Shown here: positions 43,490 through 52,801 of the stretch, one piece after another | Layout of the letters: each line of letters opens with the position of its first letter | Position numbering within the stretch: the first letter of the stretch is position 1 | Assembly: GCA_039821645.1 (NCBI GenBank) | Contig: JBCBNU010000001.1 | Location: 104,635-168,634 of the forward strand | From: CALBPI01 sp039821645 | GTDB taxonomy: Bacteria; Pseudomonadota; Gammaproteobacteria; Steroidobacterales; Woeseiaceae | DNA: 64,000 nt | Direction of reading: 5' to 3' | Translations under genes and position numbers: made by a program | The notes under the pieces: model-generated | The model's input: the letters and a program-made list of their open reading frames with translations, nothing else | Databases searched by the model: none | Told to the model about the DNA's origin: nothing

Positions 43490-44962
43490 TTAGCTGCCGC
43501 CAGCTTGGCAGAGGCCTGTGCGCAGGATATCCGGCGTCGAACCCGTTGATCCTTCGGTAAAGGTGCATCCATAGGTCGGTTCAGCGACCACTTCTGGATT
43601 CAGTACGTCATCGCCTTCAGGGCGAATGCCTTCGTCGACCCAGAGTACGAGATCGTCAAACGTGCGAATGAGTTCTTCCGGTGAGAATTCGCAGTGACCG
43701 ATCGCGCGCGTCGCACGCTGCACCAGCAAGTCTCCCAGACCCTTACGTCGAACTTCTTTCGCGTAAATCTGCTGCATCTTGAACGGCACAAACAGATCAC
43801 CCAGCGTGTGAACGCTTAGAACCGGTATGTTGATGCGGCCTACGATAAGCGGAATCCGCTCCAACTCAGGTCCGCGATTACGGTTAGCACGACGGTCACG
43901 GCTCAGACGAATGATCAGTTCATTCAATGCAGCTTCAGCGGAGTTCATACCCCGCTCGCCATCGAGCTCATATCTGCGCCGTTTGTTGTCGTAGATGTTG
44001 CCGGAGACCACCCCATCGACGGTGCCATCGTCGCCGGCGAAGCTGAACAGCAGCGGCTGGAATACCGGGAAACCCTCTTCGAACAGCGGACGATCACCAC
44101 CGGAGATGACGCGCAGCAAGTCCTTCAGGCTTTCACCCTGTGCGGTCAGACCTACAGGGAAGTCGGCCCCGTTGTTGCTGAACAGTGTACCGATGGTCAA
44201 AGGCAGCGTGGTTTGCGCGTAGTCCTCTGGCGGCGGGAACTGAGAGACAACAAATGGGTTCACTTCGGACGCCAGCGCTTCCGCGCCGTAGGTGTAGTCG
44301 CCGAAGTAGTTGAACAGTTCAACGTCGCCCATGACGCCACACAGCGGCGCTGCACCGTCGTATTTGATGCCGCCGGAGAGCGAATCCAACACTTTTCGGT
44401 AACGTCGGCAGAGGCTGTCGCGTGCATCATCCGGGCATTCGATGTTCGGGAACATTTCGATGGCTGCGCCCGTGACGTGGCCGCCCATGGAGAACCCAGT
44501 GATCAACGTCGTTTCCGGCTCGCCTACTTCTTCGCTGAAGATGCGTGCCAGGCGGTTGGTGCTCTCTACGCCGTCTTTGACGTCGTAGCAGTTCTTCGAG
44601 TAGCTCGAAGCCGCCCAGGCGTAACCGCGCAGCAGGAAGTACTGGCGAAGCGGTGGATTGTCGACTGTCAGTGGGACGAGCGCGCCCGTCGATTCGTCAG
44701 CAACGCAGCCACGGAAACCATGTGCGTACATAACGAGATCGCCGTTCCAGTTGACCGGTACTTCGTAGCGATAAATGGCGCCCTCGCTGTCGATGTCCTC
44801 GACGAGTACATCGGTGAGGCCAGGAATCGGATCAAATGGCCCCGAGTCACCCAGCGGGAAAACACGATCGTCCTGCGGGACGCCGCGCTGATTCGCTTCA
44901 GCGTTAACGGTGAAAGATAGTATAGAAACTGCCGAAATCAGCAGCATGATGCGTAGCTTCAT
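43490..44962 (-). CDS. Exported alpha/beta hydrolase
   Basis: A 490-residue protein with a signal peptide (LRIMLLISAVSILSFTVNA). The nucleophile elbow is ITGFSMGGHVTGAAIEM, VPVNWNGDLVMYAHGFRG marks the oxyanion region, and RATRAIGHCEFSPEEL the His. Late acid candidates lie in VHTLGDLFVPFKM. Eight or more Cys suggest disulfides, and the C-terminus (YGCTFTEG, GLCQAGGS) is Cys-bearing. Esterase or depolymerase activity is inferred; the substrate is unknown. The region before its start has two TTGTGACGC repeats. Confidence 0.8.
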   Translation of the reverse strand: MKLRIMLLISAVSILSFTVNAEANQRGVPQDDRVFPLGDSGPFDPIPGLTDVLVEDIDSEGAIYRYEVPVNWNGDLVMYAHGFRGCVADESTGALVPLTVDNPPLRQYFLLRGYAWAASSYSKNCYDVKDGVESTNRLARIFSEEVGEPETTLITGFSMGGHVTGAAIEMFPNIECPDDARDSLCRRYRKVLDSLSGGIKYDGAAPLCGVMGDVELFNYFGDYTYGAEALASEVNPFVVSQFPPPEDYAQTTLPLTIGTLFSNNGADFPVGLTAQGESLKDLLRVISGGDRPLFEEGFPVFQPLLFSFAGDDGTVDGVVSGNIYDNKRRRYELDGERGMNSAEAALNELIIRLSRDRRANRNRGPELERIPLIVGRINIPVLSVHTLGDLFVPFKMQQIYAKEVRRKGLGDLLVQRATRAIGHCEFSPEELIRTFDDLVLWVDEGIRPEGDDVLNPEVVAEPTYGCTFTEGSTGSTPDILRTGLCQAGGS

Positions 44963-45273
44963 GTGTAACCCCCCTGCGCGCGTCGCTAAACCCCCCGGTC
45001 AGCTCATGGCGCGCTTGCTACCTATTGTGACGCCACACTAATTTTGTGACGCAGCGCACATAATGAGCACTTTCTCGTCTGGCGGCAACTCGACAATCCA
45101 ATCGGTGTTCTTCGTGGCTTATTGATTGATATTTATGTCAAATTCAAATTAGCGTTTCGAGGAAGAGATTATTTGCTTGCCAGCAGTCTCAGGATCGGTC
45201 TCAATACCGTCAAAGGCAGGATTCGCGGAACGCTGTCATCGTTTCGCGCCTGATGTAAGGGAGGCACCAGGGC
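44963..45273. promoter_or_regulatory. Divergent intergenic region with TTGTGACGC direct repeats
   Basis: A 311-bp gap with no gene seen. TTGTGACGC occurs at 45025-45033 and 45044-45052 (19 bp apart), and ATTGTGACGC matches the palindrome arm at 12484. Both lie 60-90 bases upstream of the hydrolase start and could be operators. A C-rich GTAACCCCCCTG tract sits just before the start. The far side is AT-rich (TTGATTGATATTTATGTC) and may hold the promoter of the regulator gene. Confidence 0.4.
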
Positions 45274-47619
45274 TTGTCAGAAGGGCAAAACAACCAGACT
45301 CTGCGCGTGGGGGATTGGTACTTCACGCCCTCTCGCAACCGACTCTCGAATGGTGTCGATAATGTCGATCTTGAGCCCATCGCCTCACGGCTCCTCGAGG
45401 TGTTGGTTTCCGAACCCGGGCGCGTGTTCAGCGCGGATGAATTGGTGGCGGCTGTCTGGTCTGACCGCATCGTCAGCGACAACCCGATCTACAAGGCGAT
45501 GGCAACCTTGCGCAAGGCGCTTGGCGATACCAGTGGATCACCGCGCTATGTGGAAACCATCCGCAAGCGAGGGTACCGACTGATTGCGGAAGTCGAGCCA
45601 GTCGCATCGCCGCCGGTGCAGGCGGAGACTCAGTCCACCGAATCCTCTGCTGACCTGTCTATGTCTGACGGCGAGCAGCGCATTACAAGATGGCACGGCC
45701 TCACGTGGGTAGGTGCGCTACTGGCGATAGTCGCCTTTGCCGTGTTGTGGATCGTGCGCGAAGCGCCGGGTCGCGAGGGCCTGGTCGAACCAACGACCGG
45801 AAAGCCGATGCTGGTGGTCCTGCCTTTCGATTCGGACGCCGCATTTGCGGCACCCGACTTCCTCGGTTCAGGGATGGCGCAGGCTGTGGCGATGAGCCTC
45901 TCTGGCGACTCGGCCTTTGGCGTCATCGGCGGCACATCGGCGACGCTGGTTTCTTCTCGTTTGCAGGATACAGAGGAGATTGGGGAGTCGCTGAACGCAA
46001 GGTTTGTACTCTCGGGCGTGACCAGCCGATATGACGACCGTCTGGTCGTTGAGGTTGAGCTCGTGGACCTCGAGGTCGCTGCCAACCGTTGGGCGGAAAC
46101 GTTCGAGCAGTCCGTGCGGTCTGGCTCCTATGTGCAATGGCGTATTTCGGACTCACTGCAGGCAACGCTGAATTCGTGGTTGGGTCAAACCGGCCAGCGG
46201 GCTGAGCCCGATCGTCCCGGCCGCAACAGCCTTGAGGCCTACGAAGCGTTTCTCCGCGGCAGCTATCTTGGGAAACAAGGCGGCGTTGAAGAAAAACTGG
46301 AGGCCGAGCGGTGGTTGCTGCGCGCGCTGTCACTTGATGATGAGTTGATGCCAGCGATCGCAGAGTTGTCGGCTGTGGAGTATGCGTTAGTTTTTTATGG
46401 CGCACGCACGCCGCCTGAAGCGCTCGCAACGCTGCGGCCCTGGATCGAGCGCAGCATGGAACTGCAGCCACGCGCTGCGGCGACGTATGTCACCGTCGGA
46501 CGGTCAAAACAGATTCAGGGCTTGGCGGCCGAGGCCGAGGAGGCTTACCAGGCAGCCCTCGCGATTGAACCGGACGATCCCTCAGCGCTCTCTTCTTTGG
46601 CCTGGCTCTACGTGACTTCCAATCGTGGGAATGCCGCTGTGCCTCTCTACACGCGCGTGCTGAAAATCGATCCGGCTGCACCGATCTTGCATGTGGCTGC
46701 CGCGATGAACGCGGAGTATCTCAGTGACTACAACTGTTCTGCTCAGCTCTTTGAGCGCGCAGTGATCCTGAAGCCAGACATGCCGAATGCTCACTACGGG
46801 CTTGGCCAATTCAATTGGCGCGTGCGTGGTGATTTTGAGACCGCTTCGAAACAACTGGCGACGGCAATGTCGCTCGATGAGCGTGGCGCCATCACACCCG
46901 CTGTCTTGTCACTGATGGAGTTGGATCGCGGCAATGTGCAAGCAGCACTCGCCTTGTCAGAAATCGCTCGGGAGCGTGCGCCGGACACATATTGGCCGCG
47001 TCGGTCGCGTATGGCGCTAGCGGCGTTCACAGCTGATGAGGAAGTTGCGCTGGCACTGGCCAGACGACAGAACGGCTACGCGGTTGACCACATGGCGATT
47101 CGGTTGCTGCGAGATGCGGCATTGGCTCGTGGTGTGATCGACGAGGCGCTATCGGTCTACCCCGCTGTTTATTTGACCGCTGACGTGAGTACGTTTGCAC
47201 CTGCTGATGCTCGCTATCTCGCCGACATTGCATTTGCTTTCCAACAGGACGGTCAAACTGAGCGAGCGCACGCGTTAGCCCGTCGTGTACTCGAGCTGAT
47301 GCCTGCTTTGTCCAGACTGTCTCGCCGTGGACGACAGCTATCGGACGTGATTGCGGCGGAGGTGCTGGGAGATCGGGAACTTGCGTTGCAAAAGCTGCGC
47401 GAGGCGGCGGAGAAGGGTTGGCACGTCCACGCGTGGTGGTATCTGGATCTTGATCCCGCGTTAGCCGATCTGCGCGCGAGTCCTGAATTCGCCCCCATAA
47501 GGGAACGCATCGACGCCAACAAGTCCGGTGCTGGCGATCGCGTATCGACGGTCGCCGCCGCGGGCAGCCGGTGCGAAATCTATGATCTGCAACTGCCGCC
47601 CGCGGTGGCCGCCAAATAG
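45274..47619 (+). CDS. CadC-like winged-helix membrane regulator with TPR domain
   Basis: A 781-residue protein. Residues 1-110 are an OmpR-type winged helix (GDWYFTPSRNRLSNG, EPIASRLLEVLVSEPGRVFS, RYVETIRKRGYRLI). A single membrane helix (LTWVGALLAIVAFAVLWIV) follows near residue 150. The periplasmic part first has a TolB-like/FlgO-like segment (KPMLVVLPFDSD, LNARFVLSGVTSRYDDRLVV) and then TPR repeats (AEEAYQAALAIEPDDPSALS). This is the CadC/ToxR layout of membrane-bound regulators. TTG 45274 is the start; GGGAGG lies about 10 bases upstream. The target genes are unknown. Confidence 0.85.
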   Translation: MSEGQNNQTLRVGDWYFTPSRNRLSNGVDNVDLEPIASRLLEVLVSEPGRVFSADELVAAVWSDRIVSDNPIYKAMATLRKALGDTSGSPRYVETIRKRGYRLIAEVEPVASPPVQAETQSTESSADLSMSDGEQRITRWHGLTWVGALLAIVAFAVLWIVREAPGREGLVEPTTGKPMLVVLPFDSDAAFAAPDFLGSGMAQAVAMSLSGDSAFGVIGGTSATLVSSRLQDTEEIGESLNARFVLSGVTSRYDDRLVVEVELVDLEVAANRWAETFEQSVRSGSYVQWRISDSLQATLNSWLGQTGQRAEPDRPGRNSLEAYEAFLRGSYLGKQGGVEEKLEAERWLLRALSLDDELMPAIAELSAVEYALVFYGARTPPEALATLRPWIERSMELQPRAAATYVTVGRSKQIQGLAAEAEEAYQAALAIEPDDPSALSSLAWLYVTSNRGNAAVPLYTRVLKIDPAAPILHVAAAMNAEYLSDYNCSAQLFERAVILKPDMPNAHYGLGQFNWRVRGDFETASKQLATAMSLDERGAITPAVLSLMELDRGNVQAALALSEIARERAPDTYWPRRSRMALAAFTADEEVALALARRQNGYAVDHMAIRLLRDAALARGVIDEALSVYPAVYLTADVSTFAPADARYLADIAFAFQQDGQTERAHALARRVLELMPALSRLSRRGRQLSDVIAAEVLGDRELALQKLREAAEKGWHVHAWWYLDLDPALADLRASPEFAPIRERIDANKSGAGDRVSTVAAAGSRCEIYDLQLPPAVAAK

Positions 47620-47620
47620 T

Positions 47621-48280
47621 CTAAAACCGGTAGTGAAAGCCGAGCGACAAGACTGGAAACAATTCCAGCTCATCAAGATCATCGACGCCCATTTCTTCCT
47701 CAATGTCGAGATCAGCGCGCAACGCCGGATCGTTCGACAGCGTGCCGCCTGTTGAATCGATACCAATACCCGCTTCGCCCTGTGCGAGCACGCCCAGGTC
47801 GAAGCTGATGGTAGCGCGCTCTCCGAGTCCCCAGTCATAGCCGAGTCCTAGGTAGGGCGCCACACTGTCGAAGTCTGCCACGGCTGATAGCGTGCCGACT
47901 TCCTCGAGCGTGTAAGTGTTGTTGCCAATCTCGTAGTCGGCGAATGGGTCAGCGACGGCGGTCACTTCGTTGTTATTGATCACAGCGCCACCGGTAATGC
48001 GAAAACCACCGCCAGCAGGTCTGAAATCGGCGAGCAATGTGATGGAATTCAGTTCGAGGTCGCCATCGAATGTGATGTCGTCGATATCGTCATCGAAACC
48101 ATAATCGAACTGGTTGATCCCACCGCGAATGCCCCACTTTTCGGAAATCTTGTAGGTGCCTTCGATACCGATCCCCAGAGTTCCCGCTTTGAGCCCAACC
48201 GATCCCTCGGCCGAAACGTCTGTCGAACAAAGTGTGGCCGCTGCGAGCAAGGCTGCACCAATCGCTGTGTGTCGCATCAT
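47621..48280 (-). CDS. Small outer-membrane beta-barrel protein
   Basis: A 219-residue protein. The signal peptide (MRHTAIGAALLAAATLCS) ends near DVSA, and alternating strands follow (VGLKAGTLGIGIEGTYKIS, SITLLADFRPAGGGFRITGG) up to a C-terminal GFHYRF aromatic end, the signal for outer-membrane assembly. It is a probable 8-10-strand barrel. The loops are Asp/Glu-rich. The ATG may be the first or second Met. It converges on the CadC-like regulator gene with a 1-nt gap. The function is unknown. Confidence 0.78.
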   Translation of the reverse strand: MMRHTAIGAALLAAATLCSTDVSAEGSVGLKAGTLGIGIEGTYKISEKWGIRGGINQFDYGFDDDIDDITFDGDLELNSITLLADFRPAGGGFRITGGAVINNNEVTAVADPFADYEIGNNTYTLEEVGTLSAVADFDSVAPYLGLGYDWGLGERATISFDLGVLAQGEAGIGIDSTGGTLSNDPALRADLDIEEEMGVDDLDELELFPVLSLGFHYRF

Positions 48281-48406
48281 TGTTGTGATCGCTCCCTGTC
48301 GTATATTTCCCGTTATTTCAGTTGAGCGCGGTGCGGGACACCTTACGGAAGCCTTACGAATAACTAACGATTCCAGAAATAGTCGGCGAAATCCGCGAAT
48401 TGATGC

Positions 48407-49036
48407 TCATTCCTCAGGGTCGGAGCCATCCGCGACGGCGGTGCTCATATCCGGGAGGGCGGGCAGCCAGTCTCTTGCGGGGATATCGGATTGGTCACCA
48501 AGCGTCATGGTTGCCCTGATCGACATGCCGAGTGCATGCGCATTGACACGCTGGTGATAAGGCAGATTTGCGACGTAAAACGGCAAAATCTCCTCGAGGG
48601 TTCCGTCGTGATCCAGCGTCCTTGCGAATGCGTCGTAGGCAACTCGAATCGCGGTCACAACCTCGGGTTTGTCATCCCACTCCTCGGTCAACTTGATCGT
48701 CCAGGTTCGGTCGTGTTGTAGCGTGCAAAGGCCCGCGAATGCATTCTTGCGTGACTCCGACCACTGGTCGGGCGCGATCAGACTGAGCGACCACTCACCG
48801 TCCATGAAATAGAGGTAATTGGCGACGCCCACTGCAGGTTTGTATTTGAACTTTGCAGAGAGCACGAGCATCGATGTGAAGAACTCAGCGAGAATTTGTG
48901 GCTGAGGCTTGGCGATGACGCCGCGCGGCGCCGCCTCGTCGAGGTCTTTCATGACACCGCGATGACCTTTACCCTCGGTCGGCGGTTTCAGTGCCAGCGT
49001 AGTCTTTCGGTACGCCGGTTGTAGCTCCTTCGTCAT
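48407..49036 (-). CDS. Conserved hypothetical protein (DUF2452-like, tentative)
   Basis: A 209-residue soluble protein without leader. It has FKYKPAVGVANYLYFMDGEW, SLSLIAPDQWSE and NLPYHQRVNAHALGMSI. The phrase 'YLYxxxGEWSLSLIAPxxW' reminds me of DUF2452-type proteins, but I am not certain. It lies directly after the sialidase-fold gene (4-base overlap at 49033-49036), so the two are coupled. It could bind or modify the partner. The function is unknown. Confidence 0.5.
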   Translation of the reverse strand: MTKELQPAYRKTTLALKPPTEGKGHRGVMKDLDEAAPRGVIAKPQPQILAEFFTSMLVLSAKFKYKPAVGVANYLYFMDGEWSLSLIAPDQWSESRKNAFAGLCTLQHDRTWTIKLTEEWDDKPEVVTAIRVAYDAFARTLDHDGTLEEILPFYVANLPYHQRVNAHALGMSIRATMTLGDQSDIPARDWLPALPDMSTAVADGSDPEE

Positions 49037-50235
49037 ATCGGGTTATCGGCCGACACGTGCATTACCTGCACTCGCGTCTTGCGGCCTTCCAGTTCGGTCC
49101 ACGCAAACAGCAACCCGTCGTCATACTTGACCATCTGCGGGAACCCGGATTGCCGCAAAGGACTCGTCTGCGCGACCACTCGCTGCGACAACGCTCGCCC
49201 GTCTTCTGCAAACAAGCCGAGTACGATGTCGGCAGACCCGGCGCCGGTCTGTCTCAGCCACGAGACTGCGATCGTTTTGGGGTTGAGGAAAGCAACGTCG
49301 ACACGACCGAGAGGGCGTGCGCTGTCAACGGTAACCGCGGTCGGAAAAGTGGCGCCACTGTCAGTGGACAGCGCAAGTCGGATCGCTGGCTGGTCGTAGG
49401 CGGCTGTGTACCACGCCGTCGCTACCCGTTCATCCAGAGCGGTGATCGCCGGCCCGTTGACCGGGCAACCGTGGATCTCCCAGTGATCTGCAGAGACCGG
49501 TTGACTCGCCGTCCAGTTGCCATCGACGAATCGGCTGATATGGATATCCCGGATTTCCCCGGGCGTGCGGTTGCGATATACAACGACTGGACCGTTGGTG
49601 GTTTGCGCACTATCGGTCTGGCAACAATCGCACACCATGCTGTCAACGAGGTGGCGTCGGTCGATATCGCCTTGCTCGTCAAACGTGGCTGCTCGCACGG
49701 TCATCGGACCACCGTCGTGATCATGATGACCACCGGTGTTTCGTCCATCGAGCCAAAGTGCAGCGGGAGCTCCGTCGATCATGAACAAGCTGACGAACCC
49801 ATGTTCGGTGGGCGTGTTATCAAGATGTGGTGTCACACCCGTCTGCCAGTTCTGGCCGGCGTCGGTAGACAGACGCACAGCGACGTCGTAGCTGTACTTG
49901 TTGCCCGGTTTCTTGCGCAACCAGTGCGCCATCCAACGCGATTCACTGAGTGGCACAACGGATGGGAAATCTGCCCAATTAATGAACCAGTCACTGCCCT
50001 GCGCGACGGTAGACGCGGTCGTCCAGCCGTTGTGCTCGAGCGCGGAAAAGCGCAGCTTCGATTGCGTCGAGTCGGTCTCCACCCAACTGAGGATCACCTC
50101 GCCACTATTCGTCTTTGCAAGGTGTGGCAATGCGGCATTCTCAATTTGCATCGCAATCCTCCGCGCCACGGTGGCTGGACTAGTTGATGCCAGCAAAAAG
50201 GGAACGATCGCGAGCAGAATCAGGCGAAAGGGCAT
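49033..50235 (-). CDS. Exported sialidase-fold (BNR repeat) protein with Cys/His cluster
   Basis: A 400-residue protein with a signal peptide (LILLAIVPFLLASTSPATVA). Asp-box repeats RLSTDAGQNWQTG and ALSTDSGATFPTA and several beta blades indicate a six-bladed sialidase-type propeller. It lacks a clear sialidase Arg triad. Unusual features are GGHHDHDGGP and SMVCDCCQTDSAQT, a possible metal or haem site. ATG 50235 begins the leader; a longer start 51 bases upstream is less likely. The KatG terminator precedes it, so it has its own promoter. The function is unknown. Confidence 0.7.
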   Translation of the reverse strand: MPFRLILLAIVPFLLASTSPATVARRIAMQIENAALPHLAKTNSGEVILSWVETDSTQSKLRFSALEHNGWTTASTVAQGSDWFINWADFPSVVPLSESRWMAHWLRKKPGNKYSYDVAVRLSTDAGQNWQTGVTPHLDNTPTEHGFVSLFMIDGAPAALWLDGRNTGGHHDHDGGPMTVRAATFDEQGDIDRRHLVDSMVCDCCQTDSAQTTNGPVVVYRNRTPGEIRDIHISRFVDGNWTASQPVSADHWEIHGCPVNGPAITALDERVATAWYTAAYDQPAIRLALSTDSGATFPTAVTVDSARPLGRVDVAFLNPKTIAVSWLRQTGAGSADIVLGLFAEDGRALSQRVVAQTSPLRQSGFPQMVKYDDGLLFAWTELEGRKTRVQVMHVSADNPI

Positions 50236-50289
50236 TCTCGACTTCCGGATACCGGTACGGTGGAGGATTTGGCGACCGCACAACATAAC

Positions 50290-50324
50290 AAAAAAGGCCT
50301 CGCAGCGCGTCGCTGCGAGGCCTC
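50290..50324 (-). terminator. Rho-independent terminator of katG
   Basis: GGCCTCGCAGCG at 50296-50307 pairs with CGCTGCGAGGCC at 50311-50322 (12 bp, 3-nt loop). On the minus strand the stem runs into a T-tract (A at 50290-50295). It lies 34 bases after the katG stop. Confidence 0.9.
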
Positions 50325-50357
50325 GTCGACCGTAATCTACGGTTGGAACGGCGCTGA

Positions 50358-52646
50358 TTAGTCGCCGGACAGCGTTTTGTTGTCGCTGATGCGACGTACT
50401 GATGCCGTCAGCGTCTGCGCTTCAGTCGCGTCGAAGCGGTCCAGCATCATGACTTTGTCCCACGCTTCGATGAAGTCGCTGACGAAACGTACGTCTCCGT
50501 CGCTTGCGCCGTAGACCTCAGCGATGGCGCGCAGCTCTGCATGGGAGCCAAACAACAGATCAACCGGTGTTGCTGTGTATTTCGGCTCGCCGGTGACGCG
50601 ATCTACACCCTGGTAAATGCCGTCGCCGTAGCTATCGCCCTTCGTCCATGCGGTCGTCATGTCGAGCAGGTTGACGTAGTAGTCATTACTCAACGTACCG
50701 GGCCGATCGGTGAACACGCCGTGGCTCGTGCCGCCCGCGTTCGCGCCAAGCGCGCGCATGCCACCCACCAGTGCAGTCATTTCCGGAATGGTGAGGGCCA
50801 GCAGGTTTGCCTTCTCGACCAGAGCAGCGGCCGGTGAGCGTCGGCTGGCATCCGAGTAGTAGTTGCGGAAACCGTCGGCTGCTGGCTCGAGTACTGAGAA
50901 CGAGGCGATATCCGTCTGCTCCTGCGTTGCATCTGTGCGTCCCGCAGTGAACGGTACCGTGACATCGTAACCACCCGCTTTCGCTGCCTGCTCGATCGCG
51001 GCGTTGCCACCGAGGACGATCAGGTCAGCCAGCGACACTTTCTTACCGCCGCGCGCGCGGCGGTTAAAGTCACTCTGGATTGCTTCGAGCTTTGCGACGA
51101 CGTTGGCTGCGATAGCCGGGTCATTGGAGGCCCAACTACGTTGCGGCTCCAGACGGATACGCGCACCGTTGGCGCCACCGCGCATGTCGGTGCCACGGAA
51201 GCTCGCTGCGGAAGCCCATGCGGTACCGACCAGGTCGGACACGCTCAAACCCGAGTCGAGAATCGCGGTCTTCAGCTGTTCGGCGTCGCGGGCGGTGATC
51301 AATGCGTGATCAACAGCCGGGACAGGGTCCTGCCAAAGCAACACCTCTTCGGGTACATCGGTGCCGACGTATCGAGCGCGCGGCCCCATATCCCGGTGCG
51401 TCAATTTGAACCAGGCTTTCGCAAACGCGAGTTCGAATGCTTTCGGGTCTTCGAGCCAAGCCGAGGTAATCGCCTTGTAGCTTGGGTCTTCACGAAGCGC
51501 CAGATCGGTGGTGAACATGATCGGTGCGTGGCGTTTGCCTGCAATGTGCGCATCCGGCACGAGGTTCGCCGCAGCTTCGTCGGTAGGAATCCACTGCGTC
51601 GCGCCTGCGGGGCTCTTGGTCTTCACCCACTCATAGCCGTACAGATTCTGCAGATACTGCATGGTCCATGCCGTTGGCGCAGCCGACCAGGCACCTTCGA
51701 GGCCACTGGTGATCGTGTCTTCAGCGTTGCCTTTTCCGCAGCTATTGGTCCAGCCAAAGCCCTGCTTTTCGAGCTCCGCACCCGCGGGCTCGGCAGACAT
51801 GCAGTCTTCCGGTTTCGCAGCACCGTGTGCCTTGCCGAATGTATGGCCGCCTGCGATCAGCGCCGCGGTTTCCTCGTCGTTCATCGCCATGCGACCGAAC
51901 GTCTCGCGAATGTCGCGCGCTGCAGCCAGCGGATCCGGGTTGCCGTTAGGACCTTCCGGGTTCACGTAGATCAGACCCATTTGAACCGCTGCAAGCGGCT
52001 TGGCCAACTTACGGTCACCGGAATAGCGTTCATCAGCGAGAAACTCTTTCTCCGGTCCCCAGTAGACCAGCTCGGCTTCCCAGTCGTCTTCACGGCCACC
52101 GGCGAAACCGAAGGTCTCAAAGCCCATCGATTCGAGCGAGACGTTACCGGCCAAGACCATCAGGTCGGCCCACGAGAGGCTGCTGCCGTATTTCTGCTTC
52201 ACCGGCCAGAGCAACCGGCGCGCTTTGTCGAGGTTGCCGTTATCCGGCCAACTGTTGAGAGGCTCAAATCGCATCTGACCGCCGGCCGCGCCGCCGCGTC
52301 CATCGAGCGTGCGGTAGGTGCCGGCACTGTGCCATGCCATGCGAATAAAGAATGGCCCGTAGTTGCCGTAGTCGGCGGGCCACCAGTCCTGTGAATCGGT
52401 TAGCGTGGCTTCTATGTCTTTTTTGACGGCGTCAAGATCCAGCGCCGCAAAAGCAGCTGCGTAGTCAAAGTCGGCCCCCAACGGATTGGACGCGTCGCTG
52501 TGCGCGCGTAACGGGCTGAGGTCGACCTGTTCAGGCCACCAGAAACTGTTGGGTTTGGGTTCGTCCTGCGCCAGCGCTGAGCCCGCCGCGCCCAATGCGC
52601 CGGCTGACACCACTGCAGTGGCGAGTAAGGATCGTACAAAGTCCAT
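50358..52646 (-). CDS. katG: Catalase-peroxidase KatG with export signal
   Basis: A 762-residue bifunctional enzyme. The distal triad is Arg102, Trp105 and His106 in FFIRMAWHSAGTYR; Trp105, Tyr227 (GLIYVNPEGP) and Met253 (GRMAMNDEE) form the catalase adduct; the proximal haem His268 is in GGHTFGKAHG. The second, haem-free peroxidase-like half follows from about residue 440. The N-terminus LLATAVVSAGALGAAGSALA is a signal peptide, so it is likely periplasmic, like KatP-type enzymes. It degrades H2O2. It ends in a strong terminator and appears monocistronic. Confidence 0.93.
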   Translation of the reverse strand: MDFVRSLLATAVVSAGALGAAGSALAQDEPKPNSFWWPEQVDLSPLRAHSDASNPLGADFDYAAAFAALDLDAVKKDIEATLTDSQDWWPADYGNYGPFFIRMAWHSAGTYRTLDGRGGAAGGQMRFEPLNSWPDNGNLDKARRLLWPVKQKYGSSLSWADLMVLAGNVSLESMGFETFGFAGGREDDWEAELVYWGPEKEFLADERYSGDRKLAKPLAAVQMGLIYVNPEGPNGNPDPLAAARDIRETFGRMAMNDEETAALIAGGHTFGKAHGAAKPEDCMSAEPAGAELEKQGFGWTNSCGKGNAEDTITSGLEGAWSAAPTAWTMQYLQNLYGYEWVKTKSPAGATQWIPTDEAAANLVPDAHIAGKRHAPIMFTTDLALREDPSYKAITSAWLEDPKAFELAFAKAWFKLTHRDMGPRARYVGTDVPEEVLLWQDPVPAVDHALITARDAEQLKTAILDSGLSVSDLVGTAWASAASFRGTDMRGGANGARIRLEPQRSWASNDPAIAANVVAKLEAIQSDFNRRARGGKKVSLADLIVLGGNAAIEQAAKAGGYDVTVPFTAGRTDATQEQTDIASFSVLEPAADGFRNYYSDASRRSPAAALVEKANLLALTIPEMTALVGGMRALGANAGGTSHGVFTDRPGTLSNDYYVNLLDMTTAWTKGDSYGDGIYQGVDRVTGEPKYTATPVDLLFGSHAELRAIAEVYGASDGDVRFVSDFIEAWDKVMMLDRFDATEAQTLTASVRRISDNKTLSGD

Positions 52647-52801
52647 GCGTACCCCCTGTCGGATTACGGTTAAGTGACGCGACAGAGCATACGCTTTTCG
52701 TCAGGCGATCGAATTGAACTGTCTAATGGGGGGTATAGAGAAATTCAATCAGTTGGACGTGAACGTCTAGTGTGCAGTGCAGCAAAAACCGGCCGGTAAG
52801 G
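52647..52801. other. Promoter region of katG
   Basis: A 155-bp gap. CTAATGGGGGGTATAG near 52720-52735 is reminiscent of half an OxyR site but does not match the full four-part motif, so I do not call an OxyR box. ACCGGCCGGT near 52787 is a 10-bp palindrome of unclear use. No small gene was found. Confidence 0.3.

Noticed and set aside
49057..50187. A 376-residue open frame on the plus strand opposite the sialidase-fold gene
   Set aside because: Antisense shadow of a gene with signal peptide and Asp-box repeats; its own sequence is Arg-rich and lacks known motifs.
51141..52394. A 417-residue open frame on the plus strand opposite katG
   Set aside because: It lies wholly inside a strongly supported gene on the other strand, has no recognised motif, and is explained by high GC and codon pattern.
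52700..52760. OxyR box upstream of katG
   Set aside because: Only a partial CTA...ATAG resemblance is seen; the four-part ATAG-N7-CTAT pattern is not met.
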